From the NCBI RefSeq assembly GCF_030410375.1, contig NZ_JAUHHE010000007.1, forward strand, positions 104,411 to 168,410: 64,000 nucleotides of DNA, given 5' to 3'. The translations under genes were made by a program, and so were the position numbers. How positions within the stretch are numbered: the stretch's first letter is position 1; each line of letters starts with the position of its first letter. Shown here piece by piece: positions 17,586 through 26,417 of this stretch. Source of the stretch: Zwartia vadi (GTDB lineage: Bacteria > Pseudomonadota > Gammaproteobacteria > Burkholderiales > Burkholderiaceae_B). The notes below the pieces were generated by a model. That model worked only from the letters and a program-made list of their open reading frames with translations. It did not search any database and was not told the origin of the DNA.

Positions 17586-19310
17586 TCAGCGCTTCAAGTC
17601 ATGCAATGCGCTTTTCATCAAGTCTTTTACATCACTAATACGACCGCTCAAGAGCGCCTTGGCGCTATAGGTTGCCATGCCCACAACGTTTTGTGCAGAG
17701 ACTGTTGGCGGCATCACGAGCTCATAGCGATTGGTATGCACATCGAGCAGTGCGGGGCCTGGATGAGATAGAAAATCTTGTACCGCTTGCTCGAGGTCTT
17801 CGCTGCGTTTGACTTCAAAGCCTTTCAATCCAACCGCCTCAGCAATTTTGGCGAAGCTTGGATTTTTAAGGTCTGTGTAGTTGTTGAGCAAACCTTCCGT
17901 TTTCATTTCCATCTCGACAAAATTCAGTGCGCCGTTATTGAGTACAGCAATTTTGATGGGTAAATTTTCCTGATGAATCGTGAGGAGGTCTCCCATCAAC
18001 ATCGCCAGGCCACCGTCACCAGCCATACAAACCACCTGACGATCGGGATACGCTTTTTTCAGACCCAGTGCCATCGGCATGCCATTGGCCATCGTCGCAT
18101 GACGCAAGCTGATCATCGTGCGACGTTTACCGTTGGTTTTGATGTGTCGCAAGGTCCACACCATCGCTGTACCCGTGTCCGCAGTGAACAGGGCGTCATC
18201 ATCCGCGTATTTATTGAGCAAACTTGCAAGATGTTGGGGATGAATCATCTCGCCATGGCCGGGTTGTTCTTCGGCGAGCAGTGTGGCCTCGGTCTTTCTG
18301 CGTTGCTCAAGACATTCCTTTAAAAATGTCTCGTCTGAGCGTTCTTTGACCATGGGCAGTAATGCCTGCAGCGAGGCGATGATATCGCCTTCCAAGCCGA
18401 GCGTGATGGGATGACGCCGGCCAAGTCGCGCGCCATCGCGGTCAATTTGCACAATCTTTGCGTGCTTGGGATAGAACTGGCCCCAGGCAAAATCCGCGCC
18501 TAGCAAGAGCAAGGTATCGCATTCGGTCATCATGTGGAAACCGGAGTGCACACCCAGTAGGCCCGTCATGCCAACATTGTAGGGGTTGTCGTATTCAACA
18601 AAGTCTTTCGCGCGAGAGGTATGGGCGATCGGAGCTTTTAACTTTTTCGCCAACTCAACTAACAGGTCATGTGCTCCCTGACATCCTGCACCCGCATAGA
18701 TACCGATTTTCTTACCTGAATCCAGAATGGCGGCAGTTTGCGCAAGTTCGCTGTCAGATGGACGGCGCACGGGACTTGGAAAGTGTACGGAGTAGGGAAT
18801 ATCATCTTTGATCGCTGTGCTGCTGACATCGACGGGCAAGATAATGACGGCAGGTCCTTTTTTGCTAATCGCTGCCTGGCAAGCCAGTACTGCGACCCGG
18901 CGAGCTTGCTCGGCGTTGTAGACCTGTTCACAAAATACTGAACAGTCAGAGAAAACTTTTTGGAAGTCCACTTCCTGCGGCATATCCAGACCAAGACTCA
19001 TGGTGTCCAGTTGACTGGCGATCACAATCAACGGCGCATGATTGCGATGGGCTTCGTACACGCCATTGATCAGATGCAGGCTGCCAGGGCCGCAGGAGCC
19101 CGCACAACCGGCCAGCACACCACTCATGTAGGATTCAGCGCCTGCTGCAAAGGCCCCTACTTCTTCATGTCGTGTGTGGACCCATTCGATCTTGCTTTTT
19201 GAGATCGCATCCGTGACGTGATTAAGCGTATCACCAACAACACCATAAATATGCCGAACTCCAGCCGACTCGAGTACTTCGACGATGACTTGCGCTGCAT
19301 TTTTACCCAT
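17586..19310 (-). CDS. poxB: PoxB-type pyruvate:quinone oxidoreductase
   Basis: A 574-residue thiamine-diphosphate enzyme close in length and motif order to E. coli PoxB (572), which decarboxylates pyruvate to acetate and CO2 and passes electrons to ubiquinone at the membrane. The catalytic Glu lies in TRHEEVGAFAAGAE; CAGSCGPGSLHLINGVYEAH is nearly identical in pattern to PoxB. The ThDP/Mg motif begins with MAGDGGLAMLMGDLL and ends at LNNGALNFVEME. A C-terminal amphipathic tail (ISDVKDLMKSALHDLKR) could serve as the lipid-activated membrane anchor. Pyruvate oxidase and sulfoacetaldehyde acetyltransferase-like enzymes are alternatives, but PoxB fits best. Confidence 0.85.
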   Translation of the reverse strand: MGKNAAQVIVEVLESAGVRHIYGVVGDTLNHVTDAISKSKIEWVHTRHEEVGAFAAGAESYMSGVLAGCAGSCGPGSLHLINGVYEAHRNHAPLIVIASQLDTMSLGLDMPQEVDFQKVFSDCSVFCEQVYNAEQARRVAVLACQAAISKKGPAVIILPVDVSSTAIKDDIPYSVHFPSPVRRPSDSELAQTAAILDSGKKIGIYAGAGCQGAHDLLVELAKKLKAPIAHTSRAKDFVEYDNPYNVGMTGLLGVHSGFHMMTECDTLLLLGADFAWGQFYPKHAKIVQIDRDGARLGRRHPITLGLEGDIIASLQALLPMVKERSDETFLKECLEQRRKTEATLLAEEQPGHGEMIHPQHLASLLNKYADDDALFTADTGTAMVWTLRHIKTNGKRRTMISLRHATMANGMPMALGLKKAYPDRQVVCMAGDGGLAMLMGDLLTIHQENLPIKIAVLNNGALNFVEMEMKTEGLLNNYTDLKNPSFAKIAEAVGLKGFEVKRSEDLEQAVQDFLSHPGPALLDVHTNRYELVMPPTVSAQNVVGMATYSAKALLSGRISDVKDLMKSALHDLKR

Positions 19311-19471
19311 GATGGCATCCTGATCAGTCAGACGATAATTAAAAACAAACTAAGTATGCCAGTTTTAAGCTGAAATGAATCAAATGCGTTTACTAACATG
19401 GACCCGCATGGTAAAAAAAATGAATATTTCCTTGACCAAACTTCCTACACCACACAAGAGACAAGCATCCG

Positions 19472-20629
19472 ATGAGTATTCGAGGCAAGGCCTATATCGG
19501 GGGTATCTATGAACACCCGGCCCGAAAAATTGAAAATAAGTCACTGGCTCAGTTGCATGCTGAATGCGCGAAGGGTGCTCTGGAGGATGCTGGTTTAACC
19601 ATCCATGATGTGGATGGTTATTTCTGTTCGACTGATGCGCCTGGCGGGTTAGGCGGTATCAATATGATTGATTACATGGGTTTGACAGTCAGACACTCTG
19701 ACTCGACCAACACTGGTGGTTCTTCATATCTTTATTTAGTCGCCCACGCCGCCGAGGCAATCGCTGCGGGAAAGTGTAGTGTTGCACTGATCACTTGCGC
19801 AGGTTTTGGTCGGCCTGGCACGATCGTGCGAGAGCTTGACTCCAATATTCCCGATACGCCCTTTGAGATGCCCTACGCTCCGGTGACGGTCAATTTATAC
19901 GCGCTGGCGGCAATGCGTCATATGTACGAATTTGGTACAACCAGCGAGCAACTCGCCTGGGTCAAAGTAGCCGCTTCGCATCATGCCCAGCACAACCCGC
20001 ACGCTTTTTTGAAAAAAGTGGTCACAGTTGAAGACGTGCTGAATTCCCCCATGATTTCAGATCCTCTGCATCGGCTTGACTGCTGCGTGGTGACGGACGG
20101 TGGCGGCGCGGTCATCGTGGTGAGTCCGGAGGTCGCCAAGCGGCTCAACCGTCCCTTGGTCAAACTGATTGGCAGCGGCGAGTCTCCAAAGGGCCAGATG
20201 GGTGGCAAGGTCGATATCACTTACTCAGGCGCGGTACGCTCGGGTCCGATTGCCTTTGCTGAGGCAGGTGTGACGCCTCAAGACATCAAGTACGCCTCTA
20301 TCTATGACAGTTTCACTATCACAGTCATCATGACTCTTGAGGATTTAGGTTTTTGCAAAAAGGGCGAGGGTGGAAAGTTTGTCATGGATGGCAATCTCAT
20401 TTCAGGGGTTGGCAAACTGCCTTTTAATACGGACGGAGGTGGCTTGTGCAACAACCATCCGGTTAACAGGGGAGGGATTACCAAGATCATCGAAGCGGTG
20501 AGACAGTTGCGCGGGGAGGCTAATCCTCAGGTGCAGGTTAAAAATTGCGATCTGGCTTTGGCGCATGGTACAGGTGGTTTATTGGGTACGCGCCACGGCA
20601 GCGCGACACTCATTATGGAAAGAGAGTGA
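19472..20629 (+). CDS. Thiolase-like protein (SCP-x/acetyl-CoA acetyltransferase family)
   Basis: A 385-residue thiolase-fold protein. Expected family blocks are CAGFGRPG, NHPVNRGGITKIIEAVRQ (active-site His region) and LAHGTGGLLGTRHGS near the C-terminus. The position of the first catalytic cysteine reads SDSTNTGGSSYLYLV, without a cysteine. Similar GG(S/A)S forms occur in thiolase-like partners of DUF35 proteins, and the reaction may differ from classical thiolysis. It is followed 4 bp later by a DUF35 gene, the usual partner that forms a heteromeric complex and donates or channels acyl-CoA. Nothing else in the neighbourhood fixes the substrate. Confidence 0.85.
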   Translation: MSIRGKAYIGGIYEHPARKIENKSLAQLHAECAKGALEDAGLTIHDVDGYFCSTDAPGGLGGINMIDYMGLTVRHSDSTNTGGSSYLYLVAHAAEAIAAGKCSVALITCAGFGRPGTIVRELDSNIPDTPFEMPYAPVTVNLYALAAMRHMYEFGTTSEQLAWVKVAASHHAQHNPHAFLKKVVTVEDVLNSPMISDPLHRLDCCVVTDGGGAVIVVSPEVAKRLNRPLVKLIGSGESPKGQMGGKVDITYSGAVRSGPIAFAEAGVTPQDIKYASIYDSFTITVIMTLEDLGFCKKGEGGKFVMDGNLISGVGKLPFNTDGGGLCNNHPVNRGGITKIIEAVRQLRGEANPQVQVKNCDLALAHGTGGLLGTRHGSATLIMERE

Positions 20630-20633
20630 TTCG

Positions 20634-21035
20634 ATGACAACGCCCTATCAAGACAGAAAAATCTCCGATCCCAAATTCAATTATGGGGATGAGCCATATT
20701 TCGAGGCAGCGACGCAAGGCAGGCTGCTGATTAAATATTGCAACGACTGTGGTCAGTATCACCACTATCCGCGGGCCTTGTGTCCCTTTTGCTTTAGTGA
20801 CAAGACCGAATGGAAAGAGTCGGTCGGGACAGGCACTATTTACAGCTTCAGTGTGACGCGTGTGCCTGGACCCGTTCCTTACGTGATCGCGTATGTCACG
20901 CTGGATGACGGACCAACGATGTTGACCAATATTGTTGATTGCGATTTGGATAGAATTCGCTGTGGTCAATCAGTACAGGTGACATTCAAGAAAAGTGAAA
21001 ATGGGACTGGCATACCCATGTTCAAGCCAATATAG
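20634..21035 (+). CDS. DUF35/Zn-ribbon OB-fold protein, thiolase partner
   Basis: A 133-residue protein with a rubredoxin-like zinc ribbon (CNDCGQYHHYPRALCPFC, two CxxC pairs) followed by an OB-fold (GTIYSFSVTRVPGP). Such proteins accompany thiolases and HMG-CoA synthases and bind acyl-CoA between the two. ATG 20634 is preferred because it lies just after the thiolase stop; the frame extends upstream inside the thiolase gene. Both genes are almost certainly co-transcribed and their products interact. Confidence 0.88.
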   Translation: MTTPYQDRKISDPKFNYGDEPYFEAATQGRLLIKYCNDCGQYHHYPRALCPFCFSDKTEWKESVGTGTIYSFSVTRVPGPVPYVIAYVTLDDGPTMLTNIVDCDLDRIRCGQSVQVTFKKSENGTGIPMFKPI

Positions 21036-21059
21036 ATTGACGCTGTGCATGCCGTCGTT

Positions 21060-22217
21060 TTAGCTGGCTAAGCCGAGCGGCATAATGTGCACCCAATCCG
21101 TATCGAGCGAGATTGTCATGCGATGCTCTTGCTTGATCAGCGCGCGTTGGGGACCCGTGATGGTCATATGCAGTAGGACCTCTTTGGGTGCATGCGTCCT
21201 GAGCGTCACAAGGGAAGATTCGCCCAGATGCTTGATATCCGCGACAATGCTCTCCAAGGTGGTCTGTTGACCAATATCATCCTGCAGAGTGTTCATTGCC
21301 CGGAGAGACAAGCCGTCGGTCTGAATGACCCAAGTCACAGCCTGGCCGACTTCAAGTCGACCTTTGTCTCGTACTTTCAGAATAGGTCCATCTGTATCAT
21401 TGGGACTGCTTAGCCATTGCAGTAGCCCAGTCCCCGGGCTTGTCGAGACAGGATCGGGTCCCAACCATTTTCCGTAAAAACGATTTCTGATGCCGACAAG
21501 GTCAGCAACGCGGGCGTTTCTTGGAGATTTGTACACATCAAGAGGCGTGCCTTGCTGCACGATTTTGCCTGCATCCATCACGGCGATTTGATCCGCGAGC
21601 AAGCGCGCCTCGTTGAGATCATGGGTCACTAAGATGATAGGAATATCAAGCTCGGAGCGTAAGTCGGCCAACAGTTCGTAAAGACTTTGCCGGCTTAACT
21701 GATCCACAGCGGAAAAGGGCTCATCGAGTAACAAGACTTTGGGTTCGCGCGCGAGTGCACGAGCGAGTGCTACACGTTGTTGTTGTCCGCCGGAAAGCTG
21801 TGCGGGTTTTCGTTGTTGTAAATCACCCGTGATATTGACTTTATTTAACCAGGCTTTCGCACGATCGAGACGTTGAGGTTCTGGAAGATACAGTAAAGAA
21901 AGCGCCACATCATGCACCGCAGACAGGTGCGGCATCAGTGCGTAATTCTGAAAAACCAGACCGACATGCCTGTTGAGCGTTTTGATGTTGATGCGTTCTT
22001 TGCTATCAAACCAGACTTCATCGGCAACATGAATCATGCCAGAGCGCATGGGTAGTAGCCCGGCAATTGAACGTAACAATGAAGTTTTGCCAGCGCCGGA
22101 GGGACCGATGAGCGCAACCATTTGACCCGCCTCGCACTTGAGCTCGCCTTGCAAAAAAATAGGTTCCTGTTGATCAATCAACACATGAAGCGCCCGGTGA
22201 GTTGAACGTGTAGTCAT
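21060..22217 (-). CDS. modC: Molybdate ABC transporter ATPase ModC
   Basis: A 385-residue ATPase. Walker A (GPSGAGKTS), Q-loop (VFQNYALMPHL), signature (LSGGQQQRVALARALA), Walker B (VLLLDEPFSAVD) and switch His (LVTHD) are intact. The C-terminal about 100 residues fit the TOBE/MOP regulatory domain of ModC, which senses molybdate. It overlaps modB by four bases (ATGA) and is the last gene of modABC. Confidence 0.9.
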   Translation of the reverse strand: MTTRSTHRALHVLIDQQEPIFLQGELKCEAGQMVALIGPSGAGKTSLLRSIAGLLPMRSGMIHVADEVWFDSKERINIKTLNRHVGLVFQNYALMPHLSAVHDVALSLLYLPEPQRLDRAKAWLNKVNITGDLQQRKPAQLSGGQQQRVALARALAREPKVLLLDEPFSAVDQLSRQSLYELLADLRSELDIPIILVTHDLNEARLLADQIAVMDAGKIVQQGTPLDVYKSPRNARVADLVGIRNRFYGKWLGPDPVSTSPGTGLLQWLSSPNDTDGPILKVRDKGRLEVGQAVTWVIQTDGLSLRAMNTLQDDIGQQTTLESIVADIKHLGESSLVTLRTHAPKEVLLHMTITGPQRALIKQEHRMTISLDTDWVHIMPLGLAS

Positions 22218-22879
22218 CGCCGTCTCGTCATCCGTGCCGAGGCGAAATAGGAAGCCGCAACAGCAAACAAAGACAGTATCAGTAATAAGAGCGCCATGCG
22301 ATCCGCGGCTTGCAAGTCGAAAGCCTGTACACGATCGTAGATGGAAATGGCAATTGTTTGCGTCTCACCGGGAATGCTTCCGCCCATCATCAAGACCACG
22401 CCAAACTCCCCAAGCGTATGGACAAAAGTCAGGACCATCGCGGATAACAGGCCGGGCCAAGCTAGCGGTAACTCAACCCTGAGAAAGGTTTGCCAGGCAT
22501 TCAGGCCACTGACAAGTGCGGCTTCAGACAGGTTGGAGGGGATCGCTTCAAGCGCGCGTTGTATGGGTTGCACCATGAACGGAATGTTAAAAATAATCGA
22601 AGCAATGACTAGTCCTGTAAAACTGAAGGTCAGCTGTACGCCAAATAAGTTTTGCGCCAGGATCCCCAAGGGCGATGCTGCGCCAAGTGAGACCAGCAAG
22701 TAGTAACCCAGTACTGTTGGCGGAAGCACCAAGGGAAGTACAACCAAGGCCTCAATAAAAGACTTTCCCTTGAACTGCTTGTAGGCCAGCCAGCGCGCAA
22801 GCAACAGGCTCATTGGCAACAACACCAGAAGTGTGATGCTAGCCAGTTTTAGAGAAAGCAGAAGAGCTTGCCAGTCCAC
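22214..22879 (-). CDS. modB: Molybdate ABC transporter permease ModB
   Basis: A 221-residue inner-membrane permease with about five helices and the ModB/CysT-type EAA loop (ALVSGLNAWQTFLRVELPLA, residues about 140-159). VLPPTVLGYYLL and FNIPFMVQPIQRALEAIP are typical of ModB. It is spaced 4 bp from modA and overlaps modC, so the three genes form one transcript that imports molybdate or tungstate. Confidence 0.92.
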   Translation of the reverse strand: MDWQALLLSLKLASITLLVLLPMSLLLARWLAYKQFKGKSFIEALVVLPLVLPPTVLGYYLLVSLGAASPLGILAQNLFGVQLTFSFTGLVIASIIFNIPFMVQPIQRALEAIPSNLSEAALVSGLNAWQTFLRVELPLAWPGLLSAMVLTFVHTLGEFGVVLMMGGSIPGETQTIAISIYDRVQAFDLQAADRMALLLLILSLFAVAASYFASARMTRRR

Positions 22880-22883
22880 AGGA

Positions 22884-23675
22884 TTATGACCTCGGCAGGG
22901 TAAAACCGTATCTCACCATAATGGCTTGAGCGGCTGGCGTTGAAAGATAATCGTAGAAGGCTTTGGCTGAGTCGGGCGCGTCGCGCAACAGTACCATGCG
23001 CTGTATCAGTGGGCCATGCCAGCTTTCAGGAATCAAGGCAAACTCACCGAGTCGTGCGACCTGTGGCGCGAGTGCAAGCGAATAGGCGATGATTCCCCCT
23101 TGTGCGGAACCAGATGTGGCGAACTGTGCAGCTTGTGACACGTTTTCACCGAATACGAGTTTGGACTCAAGTTGCGACCAGAGACCTGCGTGTTCGAGCG
23201 CTTCTTTGGCGCGCATCCCGTAGGGGGCGTGGGATGGATTCGCGATTGCAAAGCGTTTGACTTGATTGTTTTGGAGCGCGATTTTTAAACCGGAGAGAGA
23301 TGGATCCGCTTTGATCGGAGAGCCTTTGGGCGTCATGATTCCAATGCGACCCAGTGCATAGATTTTACCTTGGCCGATTGTTTTGCCCGCATCGGCTAGT
23401 TTGAAAACAAGGGATTCATCCGCCGACATGAATAGATGGAAGGGGGCACCCTGAAGCAATTGAGAATAAAAGTTTCCAGAGGAGCCAAATACCAACCGAA
23501 TTTTGTGGCCGGTATTTTTTTCAAATTGGGGTGCGATTTCTTCGAGAGCAAACTTCAGATCCGATGCCGCAGCCACAGTTCCGACTGGCTGGGCTGAAAC
23601 CAGGCAAGTAAAAAGCATTGCGCCTAACGTTGTGAGCGTCTTGAGCAGTATGCTTGCAAGCGGTTGCATGGTCAT
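22884..23675 (-). CDS. modA: Molybdate-binding periplasmic protein ModA
   Basis: A 263-residue binding protein with a signal peptide (about residues 1-28, ending CLVSA). It has the ModA blocks VAAASDLKFALEEIAPQFEKN, FGSSGNFYSQLLQGAPFHLF and MSADESLVFKLADAG, which bind the oxyanion with Ser and Thr side chains. First gene of modABC. The substrate (molybdate versus tungstate) cannot be told from sequence. I did not recognise a ModE-type operator in the short upstream region. A molybdenum hydroxylase encoded at 51.8-54.6 kb is a plausible consumer. Confidence 0.9.
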   Translation of the reverse strand: MTMQPLASILLKTLTTLGAMLFTCLVSAQPVGTVAAASDLKFALEEIAPQFEKNTGHKIRLVFGSSGNFYSQLLQGAPFHLFMSADESLVFKLADAGKTIGQGKIYALGRIGIMTPKGSPIKADPSLSGLKIALQNNQVKRFAIANPSHAPYGMRAKEALEHAGLWSQLESKLVFGENVSQAAQFATSGSAQGGIIAYSLALAPQVARLGEFALIPESWHGPLIQRMVLLRDAPDSAKAFYDYLSTPAAQAIMVRYGFTLPRS

Positions 23676-23728
23676 GAAATGAAAGTAGATTTTTTGTCAG
23701 TCAGTTGTCAGTCAAAAGAGACATCTTA

Positions 23729-24502
23729 TTATCCTAGCATGCGGGTCTGATTGGTAATCAAGAGTCCTTTCAGACGCATCAACTCAGGTGCTAGACGAGC
23801 AGCCACCTGTTCAGGGCCATCACCGGTATGAAGACTCATGTTAAGCACATGCGTGGGTTGATGCTCAAGCATGATCGGAGTCGCCAGTGCGATGACCTGA
23901 GGCTGCCAGCTGGTGATACACCAGCCATGACGTTCAACATCCTGTATTGACTGATTGATTTGTTTGCGTAGCGCGTTCCAGTCTCTAATGTGTTTTGATT
24001 TCAAGTGGGTAAGCTGTTTGCGTCTGTCCGCGGCTGTCAATGTGCTGAGGTAGGCGCGACCCAGAGATGTCAGCGCCATCGGGACGCGTTGTCCTGAAAC
24101 AACCTGGCGCAAGGACGGGTTGCCGGCGAATCGCAGGGTTTCCAAATAAACCATTTCATCACGATCAGCCAAGGCGAGTCCTACATTCACGCGTAAACGT
24201 CTGGCTTCTGACAGCATCGGCGCACGCGCGGACTGTAATAAAGAGGAACCACTGCGCATGGCATGAGACAAGCTCAATACTGAGACCCCAAGGCTGTAGC
24301 CTTGCTGTTGAGGGGAATGAAAGAGGAAGCCGGCTTTGAGGAGCGTGCCTGTCAATCGGCTGACGGTTGATTTGGGCAGGCCAGTCCGTTCGGCGATTTC
24401 AGCGTTTCCCAGCACATCGCTGCCGGGACGGAAGGCACGCAAAATTTCCAGCCCTCTCAAGAGGGAGCGGTTGGGGTCGGAGAGGCTTGGAGAGTTGGGC
24501 AT
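23729..24502 (-). CDS. IclR family transcriptional regulator
   Basis: A 257-residue IclR-type regulator. The N-terminal winged helix (LEILRAFRPGSDVLGNAEIAE then LPKSTVSRLTGTLLKAG) is followed by the effector-binding domain (GLALADRDEMVYLETLRFAG). It is divergent from the Bug/enoyl-CoA hydratase/acyl-CoA synthetase operon across 113 bp, so that operon is its likely target. A weak inverted repeat (AATTC N9 GAATT, 24514-24532) in this gap might be an operator. The effector is probably a carboxylate or its CoA ester, by family. Confidence 0.9.
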   Translation of the reverse strand: MPNSPSLSDPNRSLLRGLEILRAFRPGSDVLGNAEIAERTGLPKSTVSRLTGTLLKAGFLFHSPQQQGYSLGVSVLSLSHAMRSGSSLLQSARAPMLSEARRLRVNVGLALADRDEMVYLETLRFAGNPSLRQVVSGQRVPMALTSLGRAYLSTLTAADRRKQLTHLKSKHIRDWNALRKQINQSIQDVERHGWCITSWQPQVIALATPIMLEHQPTHVLNMSLHTGDGPEQVAARLAPELMRLKGLLITNQTRMLG

Positions 24503-24615
24503 GATGAGCTCCTAATTCTACTAGATGGAATTGTGCCATGGGCAAGCTGTCCTCGATGGGACTAGACTTCAGCTTATGCAGTCAATCTGTTTGAATACCT
24601 CTGGAGACCATTCAA

Positions 24616-25602
24616 ATGCCCCGCTTAAAAAATCATATTTACAAGGCTCTGGCCCTGCTGCTGCTTGCACCTCTCGCGGGTATGATTTCCCCCGCCTCCG
24701 CGCAAAGTGCTTCTGATCGACCGATACGAATTGTTGTGCCGTTTTCGCCCGGAGGCGGGACGGATACAATCGCCCGGACTCTAGGTGCAGCAATGGCTCA
24801 GGATCTTGGCCAAACAGTCATTGTTGAAAACAAGCCCGGTGCCGGAACCGTTATTGGTTCGGATACGGTTGCAAAGAGCGCGCCTGATGGCACGACTATT
24901 TTGATTGCAACCTTTGCGCATGCTGTCAATCCCAGTTTGCGCAGCAAAATGCCGTTTGATACGGACAAGGCATTTGATCCTGTTGTGCTGATCGGACGCT
25001 CGCCCAACATTCTCGTTGTACCGGCAAACAGCCCCTACAAAAATATCAAGGAGTTGGTGGCCGCAGCGAAAGCCGAGCCTGGCAAACTGACCTTTGCTTC
25101 GCAGGGTGTCGGTACTTCGGCACACTTGGCTGGAGAGTTATTCAATAACTTGGCCGGTGTCCAAATGACGCATATTCCCTATAAAGGGGCAGGTCCGGCA
25201 CTGAATGATTTATTGGGCGGACAAGTCAACATGATGTTTGCCACGGCCACCGCAGCGGCACCGCTGATAGAAAGCGGCAAGGTCCGGGCGTTGGGTGTCA
25301 CAACACCCGAGCGCTCGCCTGTCCGGCCTGAAGTCCCATCGATCGCCGAGGCTGGCGTTCCCGGCTATGCGGCGGAAAGCTGGTATGGATTCTTTGTGCC
25401 AGCCGGGACACCAGACGAGATCATTAAAAAGTTGAATGCAGCCACCGCAAAAGCCGCGCAATCAGATGCTTTTCGCAAACGCGTAGAAGGTGAAGGACTG
25501 GTCATTTCAGCTGGCACGCCGAAAGAGCTTGCTGATTATGTGAGTGCCGAGCAAAAGCGTTGGGCAGCTGTCGTGAAAGCCGCCAAAATCGAACCAAATT
25601 AA
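24616..25602 (+). CDS. Bug/TctC family solute-binding protein
   Basis: A 328-residue periplasmic binding protein: signal peptide to about residue 31 (ISPASA-QS), then RPIRIVVPFSPGGGTDTIAR, GVGTSAHLAGELFNNLAG, YKGAGPALNDLLGGQ and PEVPSIAEAGVPGY. It opens a three-gene operon with CoA-thioester enzymes opposite an IclR regulator, so it probably captures the carboxylic acid that the operon degrades. No TctAB membrane genes are linked. Confidence 0.93.
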   Translation: MPRLKNHIYKALALLLLAPLAGMISPASAQSASDRPIRIVVPFSPGGGTDTIARTLGAAMAQDLGQTVIVENKPGAGTVIGSDTVAKSAPDGTTILIATFAHAVNPSLRSKMPFDTDKAFDPVVLIGRSPNILVVPANSPYKNIKELVAAAKAEPGKLTFASQGVGTSAHLAGELFNNLAGVQMTHIPYKGAGPALNDLLGGQVNMMFATATAAAPLIESGKVRALGVTTPERSPVRPEVPSIAEAGVPGYAAESWYGFFVPAGTPDEIIKKLNAATAKAAQSDAFRKRVEGEGLVISAGTPKELADYVSAEQKRWAAVVKAAKIEPN

Positions 25603-25614
25603 AGTGAGCACAAC

Positions 25615-26409
25615 ATGAGTGAATTGATTGAATTGAGTGTCACGGACGGGATCGCTACGGTCTATTTGAATCGTCCTGAAAAACGTAACGCAATGAGCGA
25701 TACGATGCGAGGCGAGTTTATTGAGGCTCTGGAGACGATTGCAACGGATCGAAATATTCGTGCGATGGTGCTGACAGGCAGAGGCAAAGGTTTTTGCGCG
25801 GGTGGTGATGTCGCCGGAATGGAAAAGCGCATGAAAGCACCCGCAGGCGAAGTCGCTTTCAACGGCTGGGCAAGACAGCAGCGTGTTCATCATACGCAGT
25901 CCTTGCTTTATACGATGCCCAAACCAACCATCGCCGCAGTCAATGGCGCGGCTTCCGGTCTAGGCGCTGATACGGCACTGGCATGTGATTTTGTAATGGT
26001 CAGTCCACATGCGAGCTTTACCTGGTCATACATCAATCGTGGCTTGATTCCTGATGGCGGTGGAATGTACTTCTTGCCGCGTCGGATCGGGTTACCAAAA
26101 GCCAAGGCCTTGATATTTAGCGGCCGTAAAGTCGAAGCGCAAGAAGCTCTGAGTCTTGGTATTGCCGATCAAATGAGCACCGAGGAAGGACTCGTGAGCG
26201 ATGCGCAAGCATGGGCAAAGTCTCTGAGTCAAGGTTCGGCGACAGCGCTTGCCTTGGGTAAAACCATTCTCAATCAAACTTTTGAATTGAGTGCGCCCCA
26301 GGTATTTGCGCAAGGTAGTCAAGCTCAAGGCATTTGCTACACCAGCAGCGAACATCGCGAGGCCGTCATGGCCTTTCTTGAACGTACAGCGGCAGCCAAG
26401 AAGGCTTGA
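25615..26409 (+). CDS. Enoyl-CoA hydratase/isomerase family protein
   Basis: A 264-residue crotonase-fold enzyme. The oxyanion-hole blocks are GKGFCAGGDVAGM and VNGAASGLGADTALACDF. The position equivalent to the second catalytic Glu of hydratases is in GLIPDGGGMYFLPRRIG, with Asp rather than Glu. That is the pattern of PaaG/isomerase-type members. It acts on an enoyl-CoA in the pathway served by the adjacent synthetase and Bug protein. It is 12 bp after the Bug gene. Confidence 0.9.
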   Translation: MSELIELSVTDGIATVYLNRPEKRNAMSDTMRGEFIEALETIATDRNIRAMVLTGRGKGFCAGGDVAGMEKRMKAPAGEVAFNGWARQQRVHHTQSLLYTMPKPTIAAVNGAASGLGADTALACDFVMVSPHASFTWSYINRGLIPDGGGMYFLPRRIGLPKAKALIFSGRKVEAQEALSLGIADQMSTEEGLVSDAQAWAKSLSQGSATALALGKTILNQTFELSAPQVFAQGSQAQGICYTSSEHREAVMAFLERTAAAKKA

Positions 26410-26417
26410 ATCAAATA

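Noticed and set aside
23676..23728. ModE operator upstream of modA
   Set aside because: No recognisable ModE-type palindrome; the GTCAGT repeats seen there are not a known ModE site.
24514..24532. IclR operator
   Set aside because: The inverted repeat has only 5-bp arms; mentioned in the gene entry but too weak to list as a site.
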